Notes: generated by a model from the sequence alone, not told the origin. DNA of 64,000 bases from Pseudomonas sp. efr-133-TYG-5 (GCF_030209175.1 NZ_JARVSM010000001.1:806001-870000); one strand, 5' to 3'; positions 17,834 to 26,000 are shown, counted from the stretch's first letter. A program made the numbers and translations.

Positions 17834-18174
17834 ATGTTTTTTTAGTCAGGCTGTCACGGTCGAGGCGCGCATTGTAGCCGCGAAACGCCCGTCCGGCACG
17901 TCTGTGCTGCCGGGTGGCTACCTGGATCGGCCAATCCATTCCTACACTTCCTGCAGTCCCGTCGGATTTTGATTTCGATCCTTCAGCAGTACCAAAGAAG
18001 GCTACAACCGCTTGCGTATCTACCTACAAACACAGCGGAATCCACCGGCTTGTGCATCACAGGTCCGAACTTTAACGTTGCCAAGTCACGAAACAACAGT
18101 GACTGGGTGAAGCGGGAGAATTCACCACAAATGGCACGAAACTGCTCAAACCTTCTGAAATAAAGGACTAGTTC
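17834..18174. other. Intergenic transition into the AT-rich lasso cluster
   Basis: 341 bp between rlhA and the lasso precursor. Base composition shifts here from GC-rich to AT-rich, beginning about 17960. It must hold the promoter of the precursor gene, but I see no clear -35/-10 pair. A TTG-initiated frame of 64 codons (17969-18163) ends 11 bp before the precursor ATG. It has no recognisable domain or good ribosome site and is not called as a gene. Confidence 0.5.
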
Positions 18175-18330
18175 ATGTTCAAAAGAAAAAGGACTCACGC
18201 GCCTGCCGTCTTCGAAAATCTTGTGACATTCAAAGCTACCCCGGTAATCAACGGATACGGTGGAGGATGTGTTTTAGAAGGAAAGTACAGCGTCTTTCGA
18301 CCGGACTGCGGCCCTAGAATGCCAAGGTAA
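18175..18330 (+). CDS. Lasso peptide precursor (predicted class III-type, one disulfide)
   Basis: A 51-codon gene, with AAAGGA ending seven bases before the ATG. Translation begins MFKRKRTHAPAVFENLVTF and ends RPDCGPRMPR. The predicted leader is residues 1-26 (ending ATPVIN). The predicted core is 27-51: it starts GYGGGCVLEGKYSV and ends FRPDCGPRMPR. With Gly27 as core residue 1, Glu35 is residue 9, allowing a 9-membered isopeptide ring, and the two cysteines fall at core positions 6 and 19. Directly downstream lie genes for the asparagine-synthetase-like cyclase, the transglutaminase-like leader protease and an ABC exporter. The usual Thr at leader -2 is replaced by Ile25. A core starting at Gly29 (7-membered ring) is the main alternative. 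Confidence 0.85.
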   Translation: MFKRKRTHAPAVFENLVTFKATPVINGYGGGCVLEGKYSVFRPDCGPRMPR

Positions 18331-18342
18331 TCACTGAGTATT

Positions 18343-18374
18343 TCACCGGGTATTCATTATTGCGTACCCGGTGA
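18343..18374 (+). promoter_or_regulatory. Stem-loop between precursor and processing genes
   Basis: A perfect 10-bp inverted repeat (TCACCGGGTA / TACCCGGTGA) with a 12-nt AT-rich loop begins 12 bp after the precursor stop. No T-run follows, so it is not a canonical terminator. Hairpins at this place in RiPP operons often stabilise the precursor message or partly stop transcription, giving more precursor than enzyme. Confidence 0.6.
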
Positions 18375-18395
18375 CTCAATCAGCAAACAAAAGCC

Positions 18396-18429
18396 AAGGA
18401 GCGGCAGTGAAAATTCAAAAAAAAACATG
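18396..18429 (+). promoter_or_regulatory. Strong ribosome site, GTG and A9 run ahead of the cyclase frame (possible frameshift start)
   Basis: AAGGAG at 18396-18401 is followed five bases later by GTG at 18407, which opens a short frame (GTG AAA ATT CAA AAA AAA ACA TGA) across nine consecutive A residues (18417-18425). The cyclase frame is open from 18411 onward but has no ATG before its nominal GTG at 18483, which lacks a ribosome site. Moving forward one base within the A run, or one A fewer, would fuse this well-placed start to the cyclase. Confidence 0.5.
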
Positions 18430-18482
18430 ATCACGACCTACAACATTATTCACTACGCGCGAGTCCTGTAAAAAACAAAATA

Positions 18483-19829
18483 GTGCATACCAACCCCGTA
18501 AGCTCTTGCGAAATAATCCTAATAGACGCAGAGAACGGAAACATTTTAAACAACAACACGAAAACAATCCGCAACAAAAAACTGGACAAACATGAAATCC
18601 TTCGCCAAATTTCACACACTGAAAAAATACCCACATCAAGTTATAGAGAAGGAGTAATACTACTTCCTCCAGGCTGCATCTATACGCACGACATCAAATC
18701 CAAATCAAGCGAAATCAAAATAGCCCCTTACAACACTATAACTCCCAACCCAAATAGCACAGATGATCCCTTTGAGATACTCGCTTCAAGCATCGCTATA
18801 GAGCGGAGTGGAACCAATGACAAAAAACTGGTAGTGCGTTTTTCTGGTGGAGCCGATTCGACGTGTTTGCTGCTGGCAGCAATTGAAGTCGCTGGAGCAG
18901 ATCGCGTAGCCGCAGTTACTTGGATCGATAGTGACTTCAGCGCAAACAGTGATTGCATCGCTGCCATGGCAACATGCAAAACATTACAAATAAATCATCT
19001 TTTTTTCAGATTTGAGCCTCGACATTTCTTTCAACCCATTGATCCGGACAATCATTTATTGATAACCCCAGGCATGGCCTCCGATCAAGTTTTCGAGAAC
19101 GAAAGATACTTTATATCCGGTCACTTAGGCGATGACTACATAATCTTGGATGGACACGGTGGGGATCACGTATTTCTAGACCCGGTTCCAACAGAAGCCT
19201 TTCAGGATTTATTTAGAAGAAAAAAAATCATCAAGGCTTTCAAGATAGCTACAAAAATTTCAAAAATGACTGGTTCAAGCATATACGAGACTCTATTCAG
19301 AAATCGAAGGCAACGAAACAACGAATCCGATCAAAGGAGTGACTTTTTCAATGCCCAGATCACGCCTCCCTTGACTCTCGAAAAACCTGAAACACTGCGA
19401 GAAGCGCACCAGCATGCGATAATTGAGGCCATATCTCAAAATGCGACCAGTAAAACTTTCAATAAAGAAACAAAAATCATCTTCCCCTTTACAAGCAAGG
19501 AAATGATCGAGTACGCATTAAAACAAGATCCTTACAACATGTTCGACGAATTCCTTACCAGACTCCCACTAAGGCGAGCCATAGCTAAAAGGTATCCAAC
19601 CATTCCCCTCAGAAGTGACAAGGGGCATATCACAAGCGCCTATCAACGAGGATTGAGACTCCACAAAAACAGAATCCTGACAACACTGAAAAATAGCTGG
19701 CTCGCAAAGAATAACTTAATCAACTTATCACACATAGAAACCATGACCAGCCGTTCTGCTATGGGTATCGGCGGCGTCGACCAGCTTCTTTTGAAAATCA
19801 TTTGCGCATCCTTAATCAAAGAACCATAA
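18483..19829 (+). CDS. Lasso peptide cyclase (asparagine synthetase-like, C protein)
   Basis: 448 residues from the nominal GTG. It carries the ATP-pyrophosphatase loop RFSGGADSTCLLLAAIEVAG (SGGADS at 121-126) and the second hallmark LDGHGGDHVFLDP, as in McjC-type cyclases. These adenylate the Glu/Asp side chain and form the isopeptide with the core N-terminus. The N-terminal region is shorter than the roughly 190 residues before this loop in McjC. The true start may lie at 18407 through a frameshift, which would add about 25 residues. The gene is AT-rich like its neighbours, and the leader-protease gene follows after 17 bp. Confidence 0.88.
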   Translation: MHTNPVSSCEIILIDAENGNILNNNTKTIRNKKLDKHEILRQISHTEKIPTSSYREGVILLPPGCIYTHDIKSKSSEIKIAPYNTITPNPNSTDDPFEILASSIAIERSGTNDKKLVVRFSGGADSTCLLLAAIEVAGADRVAAVTWIDSDFSANSDCIAAMATCKTLQINHLFFRFEPRHFFQPIDPDNHLLITPGMASDQVFENERYFISGHLGDDYIILDGHGGDHVFLDPVPTEAFQDLFRRKKIIKAFKIATKISKMTGSSIYETLFRNRRQRNNESDQRSDFFNAQITPPLTLEKPETLREAHQHAIIEAISQNATSKTFNKETKIIFPFTSKEMIEYALKQDPYNMFDEFLTRLPLRRAIAKRYPTIPLRSDKGHITSAYQRGLRLHKNRILTTLKNSWLAKNNLINLSHIETMTSRSAMGIGGVDQLLLKIICASLIKEP

Positions 19830-19846
19830 AGAAGGATTAGGATTAA

Positions 19847-20524
19847 ATGGATTTTTCCTTTCAGCCACACATACACCATATTCTGATACAAAACCAACTC
19901 GTAATTCTTGATGAAAAAAGTGATTCATACACAATCTTTAGCGAAACACAAACAAAAATCTTAATCGAAAGAAATAGGTTCGACGACTCGTACAGTGCGA
20001 TGCTAGAAAAGCTCACCACACTGAATATGATAACGCACTCAAACACTACTCAAATCTTAATAACCGCGAAAATAAACCAAGAAGCAATAGACGATTATTC
20101 ATGGAGACCGATTAGAAACCAAATATCCAAAATCACTAGACCACTACCTATTTTACGTGCTGGCCTCGACATCTTACGACTTAAAGCACAGCTCAAGCGA
20201 TGTGGATTAGGAGCAGTATTCAACAACATGTGCTTATCAAAAAAACACCTTACAGAAAAACACGAAACTTCTTGTCTACACGCGTTGGAAAGCTATGCAT
20301 ACGATATTTATCTTTCATCACTTGCACTTCCATTTAAGGTCAAATGCCTTGAGTCTTCTATCTGCTTGTTCAAGCGCGCGATAAAAAATGGCATGCCTTG
20401 TGATTTCTTCATCGGCGTTCAATTGTATGATTTCCTTTCGCATGCATGGATCGAGGTAAATGGACAGGTCGTCGCGGATGACAAAAATCTTCCAAGAAAA
20501 CTTTCAAAAATCCTGAAAATATAA
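19847..20524 (+). CDS. Lasso peptide leader protease (B protein, fused recognition domain and transglutaminase-like domain)
   Basis: A 225-residue protein. The N-terminal half (about 10-75, ILIQNQLVILDEKSDSYTIF...) resembles the PqqD-like recognition element that binds the leader. The C-terminal half is the transglutaminase-like protease, with a visible Cys-His-Asp set: Cys167 (VKCLESS), His199 (LSHAWIEVNG) and Asp211 or 212 (VVADDKN). This fused form is usual in proteobacterial clusters such as McjB. A purine-rich AAGAAGGA precedes the ATG. The stop overlaps the exporter start by one base, so translation is coupled. Confidence 0.88.
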   Translation: MDFSFQPHIHHILIQNQLVILDEKSDSYTIFSETQTKILIERNRFDDSYSAMLEKLTTLNMITHSNTTQILITAKINQEAIDDYSWRPIRNQISKITRPLPILRAGLDILRLKAQLKRCGLGAVFNNMCLSKKHLTEKHETSCLHALESYAYDIYLSSLALPFKVKCLESSICLFKRAIKNGMPCDFFIGVQLYDFLSHAWIEVNGQVVADDKNLPRKLSKILKI

Positions 20525-22185
20525 TGGATCCGCAAATGAACTGGATCACTCGCTACGTAAAAACATTTAAAATAATATCGAAGAACTATCGCTGGTTCAC
20601 CATCGGTTTTGCCGCTGTTTCTGCGACGTTCCTCGCTTGCAGCATTCTGAGTTCGCTTATACCAATTCTATTGAGAAATGCAGCAAATACCTTTAACGAA
20701 GCAGAGCATGCACCAACCCAATTCTTTTTCTTCGCAGGATCCTATGCAGCCTTATGGACAGTCTCGCAGATTCTTTCCAACATTCGTGGTGTAGGCTCAG
20801 CCTGGATTTTAGCGAAGTGCGATACCACTCTCTACGAAGCCATTATCGCCAGGATATTCAGATACCCTTATAAAAAACAACAGAAGCTTGACCCCGGCTA
20901 CGTAGTCGCCGACATAAACCGTTCTGCTGGCAGTTTCAGTATGGTCACTGTTGGAATATTCTGGACAATCGTTCCTATTGCGATAGAAATGATTATTGCA
21001 ATAGGTGTTTTATTCACGGTAATGGGCGCACCTTATGCAATATTATTCCTCATCGCCTGTATAGCTTTGATCGCTATATCTATCTACGTTGCCCAATCCA
21101 GCTCCAATATTCATAAAACTCTATTTGAGGCCGACAACAACCTCTCCAGTTACACCATAGAAAGGCTCAGCCGAGTTTACGACATCAGACTTAACAACAG
21201 CCTATCCAAGGAGCTTTATCTGGGAAGATCTTTTTTCGACAGTTACGTAAATACCATCAGAGATGCCAACCTTCATATGGGTATTCGTATAGGTTGCCAA
21301 GGACTGGCAATCGGAATAGTCCTGGCTTTTTTTGTAATTCTATCGGGAACAATCAATCATACAAACCTCACCACGGGGGACTTTGTGATGATTGTGGGGT
21401 ACATCACGATATTCACAATGCAGTTACATATACTGGCAGGAACATTAATCAACTTACAAGCAAATCTTCTATCCTTGAACGACGGCATCAAATATCTCGA
21501 AGAAAACATCAAAGAACCCTACCACCCAAAACAAAGCCAGGGCATGCATGGTTTTGTTCTCGAGAGCCTGTCACTTGTAAAAGACAATAAAACCATTCTC
21601 AACAATGTCGACTGCCAGTTCAAATCGGGTGTAAATATAATATCGGGTCGCTCAGGCGCCGGAAAAACCACGCTAATAAACACTCTACTAGGCCTTGAAG
21701 AAAACTATACAGGCAAAGCTTTCTACAAAGGACACGTCATAAACGAGTCATTAAGCGAATACATACTTTCTGAAATTTCCGTAGCACCACAAAAACCCAC
21801 TTTGATACCAGGAACCATCAAGGACAACCTTTTGTACGGTGCTACGAATATTAGCTCACAGAAATTAACCCAGGTATTTAAGCTTTTGGAGTTCTCACAC
21901 CAAGACAATGAAATATCACTCGATACCTTTGTCGACATTTCTGGCAGTGGACTAAGCGGTGGAGAAAGACAACGAATCGCCATTGGCCGAGCAATTCTAA
22001 GAGAGAAATCCACGATAATACTGGACGAACCGACTTCGGCACTGGACAAAAAAACAGCGCAAAAAATCATTGAATGGCTGGCATCCAATACGCCCTGCTT
22101 GATTATCGTCACTCATGACGAGACGTTAAAGCAAAAATACGGCACTGCTCTTGAGTTGAAAAACAACTTATTTGAAGAAGTATAG
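20524..22185 (+). CDS. Lasso peptide ABC exporter (D protein, McjD-like)
   Basis: A 553-residue half-transporter with six membrane segments in residues 1-310, then one ATPase domain. Walker A is GRSGAGKTTLINT (about 375), the signature is LSGGERQRIAIGRA (about 478), Walker B is [12 protein letters not shown] (about 497), and the H-loop is IVTHDE. In lasso clusters such an exporter secretes the mature peptide and often gives self-immunity. It is the last gene of the locus; high-GC core sequence resumes right after it. Confidence 0.88.
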   Translation: MDPQMNWITRYVKTFKIISKNYRWFTIGFAAVSATFLACSILSSLIPILLRNAANTFNEAEHAPTQFFFFAGSYAALWTVSQILSNIRGVGSAWILAKCDTTLYEAIIARIFRYPYKKQQKLDPGYVVADINRSAGSFSMVTVGIFWTIVPIAIEMIIAIGVLFTVMGAPYAILFLIACIALIAISIYVAQSSSNIHKTLFEADNNLSSYTIERLSRVYDIRLNNSLSKELYLGRSFFDSYVNTIRDANLHMGIRIGCQGLAIGIVLAFFVILSGTINHTNLTTGDFVMIVGYITIFTMQLHILAGTLINLQANLLSLNDGIKYLEENIKEPYHPKQSQGMHGFVLESLSLVKDNKTILNNVDCQFKSGVNIISGRSGAGKTTLINTLLGLEENYTGKAFYKGHVINESLSEYILSEISVAPQKPTLIPGTIKDNLLYGATNISSQKLTQVFKLLEFSHQDNEISLDTFVDISGSGLSGGERQRIAIGRAILREKSTIILDEPTSALDKKTAQKIIEWLASNTPCLIIVTHDETLKQKYGTALELKNNLFEEV

Positions 22186-22288
22186 TTGTGTAATTTCAAT
22201 ATAGGTTTGCGTACCAAAATCCTGCAGCGACTCGAGAGTTGAAAATCCCACTCGAGCCGCCTTGAAATGGATGGATCTGGAACTGCTA

Positions 22289-22669
22289 TCAGGCCTTCGC
22301 GGCCATCGCCGTGACTTCCACCTTCATCCCTTCCACCGCCAGCGCCGCCACCCCTACCGCCGCACGCACCGGCCAGGGCTTGGCGAAGAAGCGCTTGTAC
22401 ACCTCGTTGAACGCCGCGCGGTCGGCCATGTCGGTCAGGTAAATGGTCAGGTGCAGCACGCGGTCCATCGAACTGCCGGCCTTTTCCAGTGCCACTTTCA
22501 GCGCCTGCAACGTGCATTCGCTTTGCGCGGTGATGTCGCCCAGTTCCAGGCTGCCGTCGGCACGGGTCGGAATCTGGGTCGACATCAGGATGCCGTTGAA
22601 CGCGGTGACGTCCGAAGAGATCGAGTCTGCATCCGGATCCGGGGTGTAGGTGATGTCTTGGTTGGCCAT
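22289..22669 (-). CDS. RidA/YjgF-family imine deaminase
   Basis: A 126-residue protein beginning MANQDITYTPDPDADSISSD; AGGAC lies before the ATG at 22669. The substrate-binding arginine of true RidA proteins is retained in WPVRAAVGVAALA, and VEVTAMAA matches the C-terminal strand. RidA proteins hydrolyse reactive enamine/imine intermediates made by PLP enzymes. It is the first of three Rid-family genes within about 7 kb and the only one of the three that keeps this arginine. Confidence 0.85.
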   Translation of the reverse strand: MANQDITYTPDPDADSISSDVTAFNGILMSTQIPTRADGSLELGDITAQSECTLQALKVALEKAGSSMDRVLHLTIYLTDMADRAAFNEVYKRFFAKPWPVRAAVGVAALAVEGMKVEVTAMAAKA

Positions 22670-22759
22670 GGGAAAGTCCTTCGCTGGCAGTGAGGACGGC
22701 GCCATCGTGCGCCGTTTCGGGCCGCCAGTTTACAGGCCCGCCCGGCAGTTGGAAGGACA

Positions 22760-23491
22760 TCAGCCCGGCATCAGGATTTGCTGCAGCTGCAGCGCATTGC
22801 CCAGGGCCGCGCCGCTGGCGGTGTTGTCGAACACGCACCACGTGTCGACACCGTCGCCGGCAGCGACCTGCAAGCGACCGACGAGGGTTTCCAGCCACGG
22901 CAGGTCGTAGGCGCTGTAATAGGTGCGCGGCGAACCGTGCAGCCGCCAATACCTCACCCCGGGCCAGCCCTGAGGCGCAGTGTCATTGCTGATGCGCGAA
23001 GGGTCGACCACCGCCTGCGCGATGCGATAGGCCATCAACAGCAGCTCGGCCGCCACCCAGCTTTCATGTCGTGGCTCCAGCACGACCGCCCCGGCGTAGC
23101 GCTGGCGCAGCGCAATGAAAAACGCCTCGGCAAGGGACTCATCGAACGCCAGCGACGGCGGCAATTGCAACAGCAGGCAGCCCAGACGCTCACCGAGTGC
23201 GGAACATTGCCCGAGAAACGCATCGAGCTCGGACTCGCAGTCGCGCAGGCGCCGCTCGTGGCTGATCGACTTCGGCACTTTCACACAGAAGCGAAAGCCG
23301 TCCGGCACCGACTCGGCCCAGCGCGCATAGGTCTGCGGCTGGTGCGGGCGGTAGAACGAGCTGTTGATTTCCACGCCATTGAATTGTGCGGCGTAGCGCT
23401 GCAGATGCGTGCCTTGCACCGGGAAGGCTGGCCAGTGTTCGCGCGGCAGGCTCCAGCCGGCGCAACCGATGACAATCGACGGGCAGCTCAA
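22760..23491 (-). CDS. DUF72-family protein
   Basis: A 243-residue protein with the DUF72 TIM-barrel-like pattern: IVIGCAGWSLPREHWPAF, GVEINSSFYRPHQPQTYARW, RFCVKVPKSISHERRL, VVLEPRHESWVAAE, and YWRLHGSPRTYYSAYDLPWL. The start is TTG at 23491, overlapping the TGA of the upstream HhH gene (TTGA), which implies translational coupling. The family is widespread, and its biochemical role is not settled. Confidence 0.85.
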   Translation of the reverse strand: MSCPSIVIGCAGWSLPREHWPAFPVQGTHLQRYAAQFNGVEINSSFYRPHQPQTYARWAESVPDGFRFCVKVPKSISHERRLRDCESELDAFLGQCSALGERLGCLLLQLPPSLAFDESLAEAFFIALRQRYAGAVVLEPRHESWVAAELLLMAYRIAQAVVDPSRISNDTAPQGWPGVRYWRLHGSPRTYYSAYDLPWLETLVGRLQVAAGDGVDTWCVFDNTASGAALGNALQLQQILMPG

Positions 23492-23919
23492 AACAGCACC
23501 CTGCCCGCTTCGCGCATGAAGATTTCCACGGTCTTCGGGCCGATGCCGTCGAAGGCGAGCAGACGTTTTTCGAAGTCGCGGCGGTCGCTGCTCGCCGCCA
23601 GCACATTCGTCACCTGACCGGCGTATTCGTCGTTGAGTCTGGCCGCCAGCTTGAGCAGCCGCTCGGCCGTGGTTTCGTCGTAGCGCACGTAATGCGCTTG
23701 GCCAAGCATGCGCACCAGTTCGCGGTGGGTGCAGTGGGCGAGTTTGCGCGGCGTATCGCGCTGGTGGCGGTCGACGATCACCCGATAGGCCTCGGCGGCA
23801 ATCTGCGCCTGAATGCGCTTGCCCATCAGGAAACTGGCGAGCAGCCATTTGAACAGGCCGGCTTCGTTGAGCGGCTCAAGGCGAATGTGCAGATCGTTGG
23901 CGCTGATGGTCTGGGTCAT
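23488..23919 (-). CDS. Helix-hairpin-helix DNA-repair-like protein (HhH-GPD-related)
   Basis: A 143-residue all-helical protein that ends with a helix-hairpin-helix-like FDGIGPKTVEIFMREAG, as in endonuclease III/DNA glycosylase relatives. The conserved core KWLLASFLMGKRIQAQIAAE resembles the HhH-GPD start. It has no four-cysteine iron-sulfur loop. It is translationally coupled to the DUF72 gene, a pairing that hints at a shared but unknown role. The product may be a non-catalytic or minimal glycosylase. Confidence 0.7.
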   Translation of the reverse strand: MTQTISANDLHIRLEPLNEAGLFKWLLASFLMGKRIQAQIAAEAYRVIVDRHQRDTPRKLAHCTHRELVRMLGQAHYVRYDETTAERLLKLAARLNDEYAGQVTNVLAASSDRRDFEKRLLAFDGIGPKTVEIFMREAGRVLF

Positions 23920-24176
23920 GCCGTTTTGGAGCGATGAACGGCGCCCGGCGTGCGGTGCTGGCGACGAACGGCACTGATCAGGGGGCGGCAGATGCTGGCC
24001 ACTGGATATCCCCCCAAAGCGAATTATGCTCAAGAGAACCCCGCCCCACCGGCGAGGCCGTCAGTCTGTCCAGGCTTCACGCATCTGGTGATGTGACTTC
24101 AGCCCCAGGCCATGGGTACGGCAACAGTGATAGGTGCTCCGGCCTGCAACAACAATAAGCATGACGGAGAAGACTC

Positions 24177-25853
24177 ATGGCGGTTATCGACAGTATGTCT
24201 ACGGGCAGCGCCCCGCATCACAGCGTCAGCAAGGAGGAGCGCAAAGTCATTTTTGCCTCGTCCCTGGGCACGGTGTTCGAATGGTACGACTTTTACCTTT
24301 ACGGCTCTCTGGCGGCGATCATCGCCAAGCACTTCTTCGCCGGCGTCAACGAGACCACGGCGTTCATCTTCGCCTTGCTCGCCTTCGCGGCGGGTTTTGC
24401 CGTGCGGCCGTTCGGCGCGGTGGTGTTCGGGCGCTTGGGCGACATGATCGGGCGCAAGCACACATTCCTCATCACCATTGTGATCATGGGCGTGTCGACC
24501 GCCATTGTCGGCTTCCTGCCGGGCTACGCGACCATCGGCGTGGCAGCCCCCGTCATCCTGATCACCCTGCGCCTTTTGCAAGGCCTGGCGCTGGGCGGTG
24601 AATATGGCGGCGCCGCGACCTATGTGGCCGAGCATGCACCCAAGGGCAAACGCGGCTACTTCACCTCGTGGATCCAGACCACGGCGACCCTCGGTCTGTT
24701 TCTCTCGCTGCTGGTGATTCTCGCCTGTCGCACGGCACTGGGCACCGAGGCCTTCGAAGCCTGGGGCTGGCGGATTCCGTTCCTGCTGTCGATCCTGCTG
24801 CTGGCGGTGTCGGTGTACATTCGCCTGCAACTGAGCGAGTCGCCGGTGTTCATGAAAATGAAAGCCGAAGGCAAGGCGTCGAAGGCGCCGCTGACCGAGT
24901 CCTTCGCCCGTTGGGACAACCTGAAAATCGTCATCATGGCCCTGCTCGGTGGCACCGCCGGCCAGGCCGTGGTCTGGTACACCGGGCAGTTCTATGCACT
25001 GTTCTTCCTGTTGCAGACCCTGAAGATCGACCCGCAGACCGCCAACCTGCTGATTGCCGGCTCGCTGCTGATCGGCACGCCGTTCTTCGTGGTCTTCGGC
25101 AGTCTTTCCGACCGCATCGGGCGCAAGGGCATCATCATGGCCGGGTGCATTCTGGCGGCGGTGACCTACTTCCCGATCTTCCATGCGCTGACCCAGTACG
25201 GTAACCCCGACGTGTTCATCGCCCAGGAGAAAAACCCGGTCAAGGTGATCGCCAACCCCGACCAGTGCTCGTTCCAGTTCGATCCGGTGGGCAAGGCCAA
25301 ATTCACCAGTTCCTGCGACCTGGCGAAAACCATCCTGGCCAAGCGCGCCATTCCCTACGAAAACGTGATCGCCGAACCCGGCACCGTGGCCCAGGTGCGG
25401 ATTGGCGACAAGGTGATCGAGAGTTTCGAAGGCACGAGCCTGCCCGCCGCCGATTTCAAGACCCGCAACGACGCCTTCACCGCCAGTCTCGGCACCGCAC
25501 TGAAGGAAGCGGGCTACCCGGAAAAGGCTGACCCGGCCAAGACCAACTACCCGATGGTGCTGCTCCTGCTGACCATTCTGGTGATCTACGTGACCATGGT
25601 TTACGGGCCGATCGCCGCATGGCTGGTGGAGTTGTTCCCGGCGCGCATCCGCTATACCTCGATGTCGCTGCCGTACCACATCGGCAACGGCTGGTTCGGC
25701 GGTTTCCTGCCGACCGTGGCGTTCGCCATGGTGGCGGCCACCGGGGACATCTACTACGGCCTGTGGTATCCGATCGTCATCGCCGTGATGACCGCGGTTC
25801 TGGGGATTTTCTTCCTGCCGGAAACCAAGGATCGCGAGATCAATCACAGCTGA
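24177..25853 (+). CDS. MFS transporter, metabolite:H+ symporter (MHS) family
   Basis: A 558-residue, twelve-segment transporter. It shows the MHS hallmarks FEWYDFYLYGSLAAIIAKHF, RPFGAVVFGRLGDMIGRKHT, LLQGLALGGEYGGAATYVAE and GSLSDRIGRKGIIM. Between the segments near residues 330 and 460 lies an unusually long polar insertion with two cysteines (NPDQCSFQF, TSSCDLAKT) and a small domain, predicted to be extracytoplasmic. Family substrates include citrate, proline/betaine and dicarboxylates; this one is not assignable. Confidence 0.88.
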   Translation: MAVIDSMSTGSAPHHSVSKEERKVIFASSLGTVFEWYDFYLYGSLAAIIAKHFFAGVNETTAFIFALLAFAAGFAVRPFGAVVFGRLGDMIGRKHTFLITIVIMGVSTAIVGFLPGYATIGVAAPVILITLRLLQGLALGGEYGGAATYVAEHAPKGKRGYFTSWIQTTATLGLFLSLLVILACRTALGTEAFEAWGWRIPFLLSILLLAVSVYIRLQLSESPVFMKMKAEGKASKAPLTESFARWDNLKIVIMALLGGTAGQAVVWYTGQFYALFFLLQTLKIDPQTANLLIAGSLLIGTPFFVVFGSLSDRIGRKGIIMAGCILAAVTYFPIFHALTQYGNPDVFIAQEKNPVKVIANPDQCSFQFDPVGKAKFTSSCDLAKTILAKRAIPYENVIAEPGTVAQVRIGDKVIESFEGTSLPAADFKTRNDAFTASLGTALKEAGYPEKADPAKTNYPMVLLLLTILVIYVTMVYGPIAAWLVELFPARIRYTSMSLPYHIGNGWFGGFLPTVAFAMVAATGDIYYGLWYPIVIAVMTAVLGIFFLPETKDREINHS

Positions 25854-25874
25854 GACGCCTGCCGTGCAAGACCT

Positions 25875-25901
25875 GTGGGGAGCGAACCGTGCGCTCCCCA
25901 C
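25875..25901. repeat. REP-like inverted repeat
   Basis: Perfect 9-bp stem GTGGGGAGC / GCTCCCCAC with a 9-nt loop, 20 bp after the MHS transporter stop. It resembles intergenic REP elements of fluorescent pseudomonads and may also help end transcription. Confidence 0.6.
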
Positions 25902-26000
25902 TGCGTCGCAGGGCCTGGACGAAAAAGCGCATCCTCAAAACGCGCACTTGAGGGTTAGAATCCGCCCCGGTTCGACCCACCGTTTAAGGATGATCCTGGC

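Noticed and set aside
17969..18163. 64-codon TTG-started frame just before the lasso precursor
   Set aside because: No good ribosome site, no domain, no lasso core pattern; the precursor with strong ribosome site follows it directly.
18427..18471. ATG-started 14-residue frame (MITTYNIIHYARVL) before the cyclase
   Set aside because: No ribosome site in front, overlaps the cyclase frame extension, and has no lasso or leader features.
22200..22262. Short CTCGAG-containing dyad after the lasso exporter considered as an attachment site
   Set aside because: Only six to seven matching bases, no second copy at the left boundary and no integrase in the window.
24099..25901. 600-codon minus-strand frame opposite the MHS transporter
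   Set aside because: Histidine/glycine/glutamine-rich shadow of a clear twelve-segment transporter on the plus strand.
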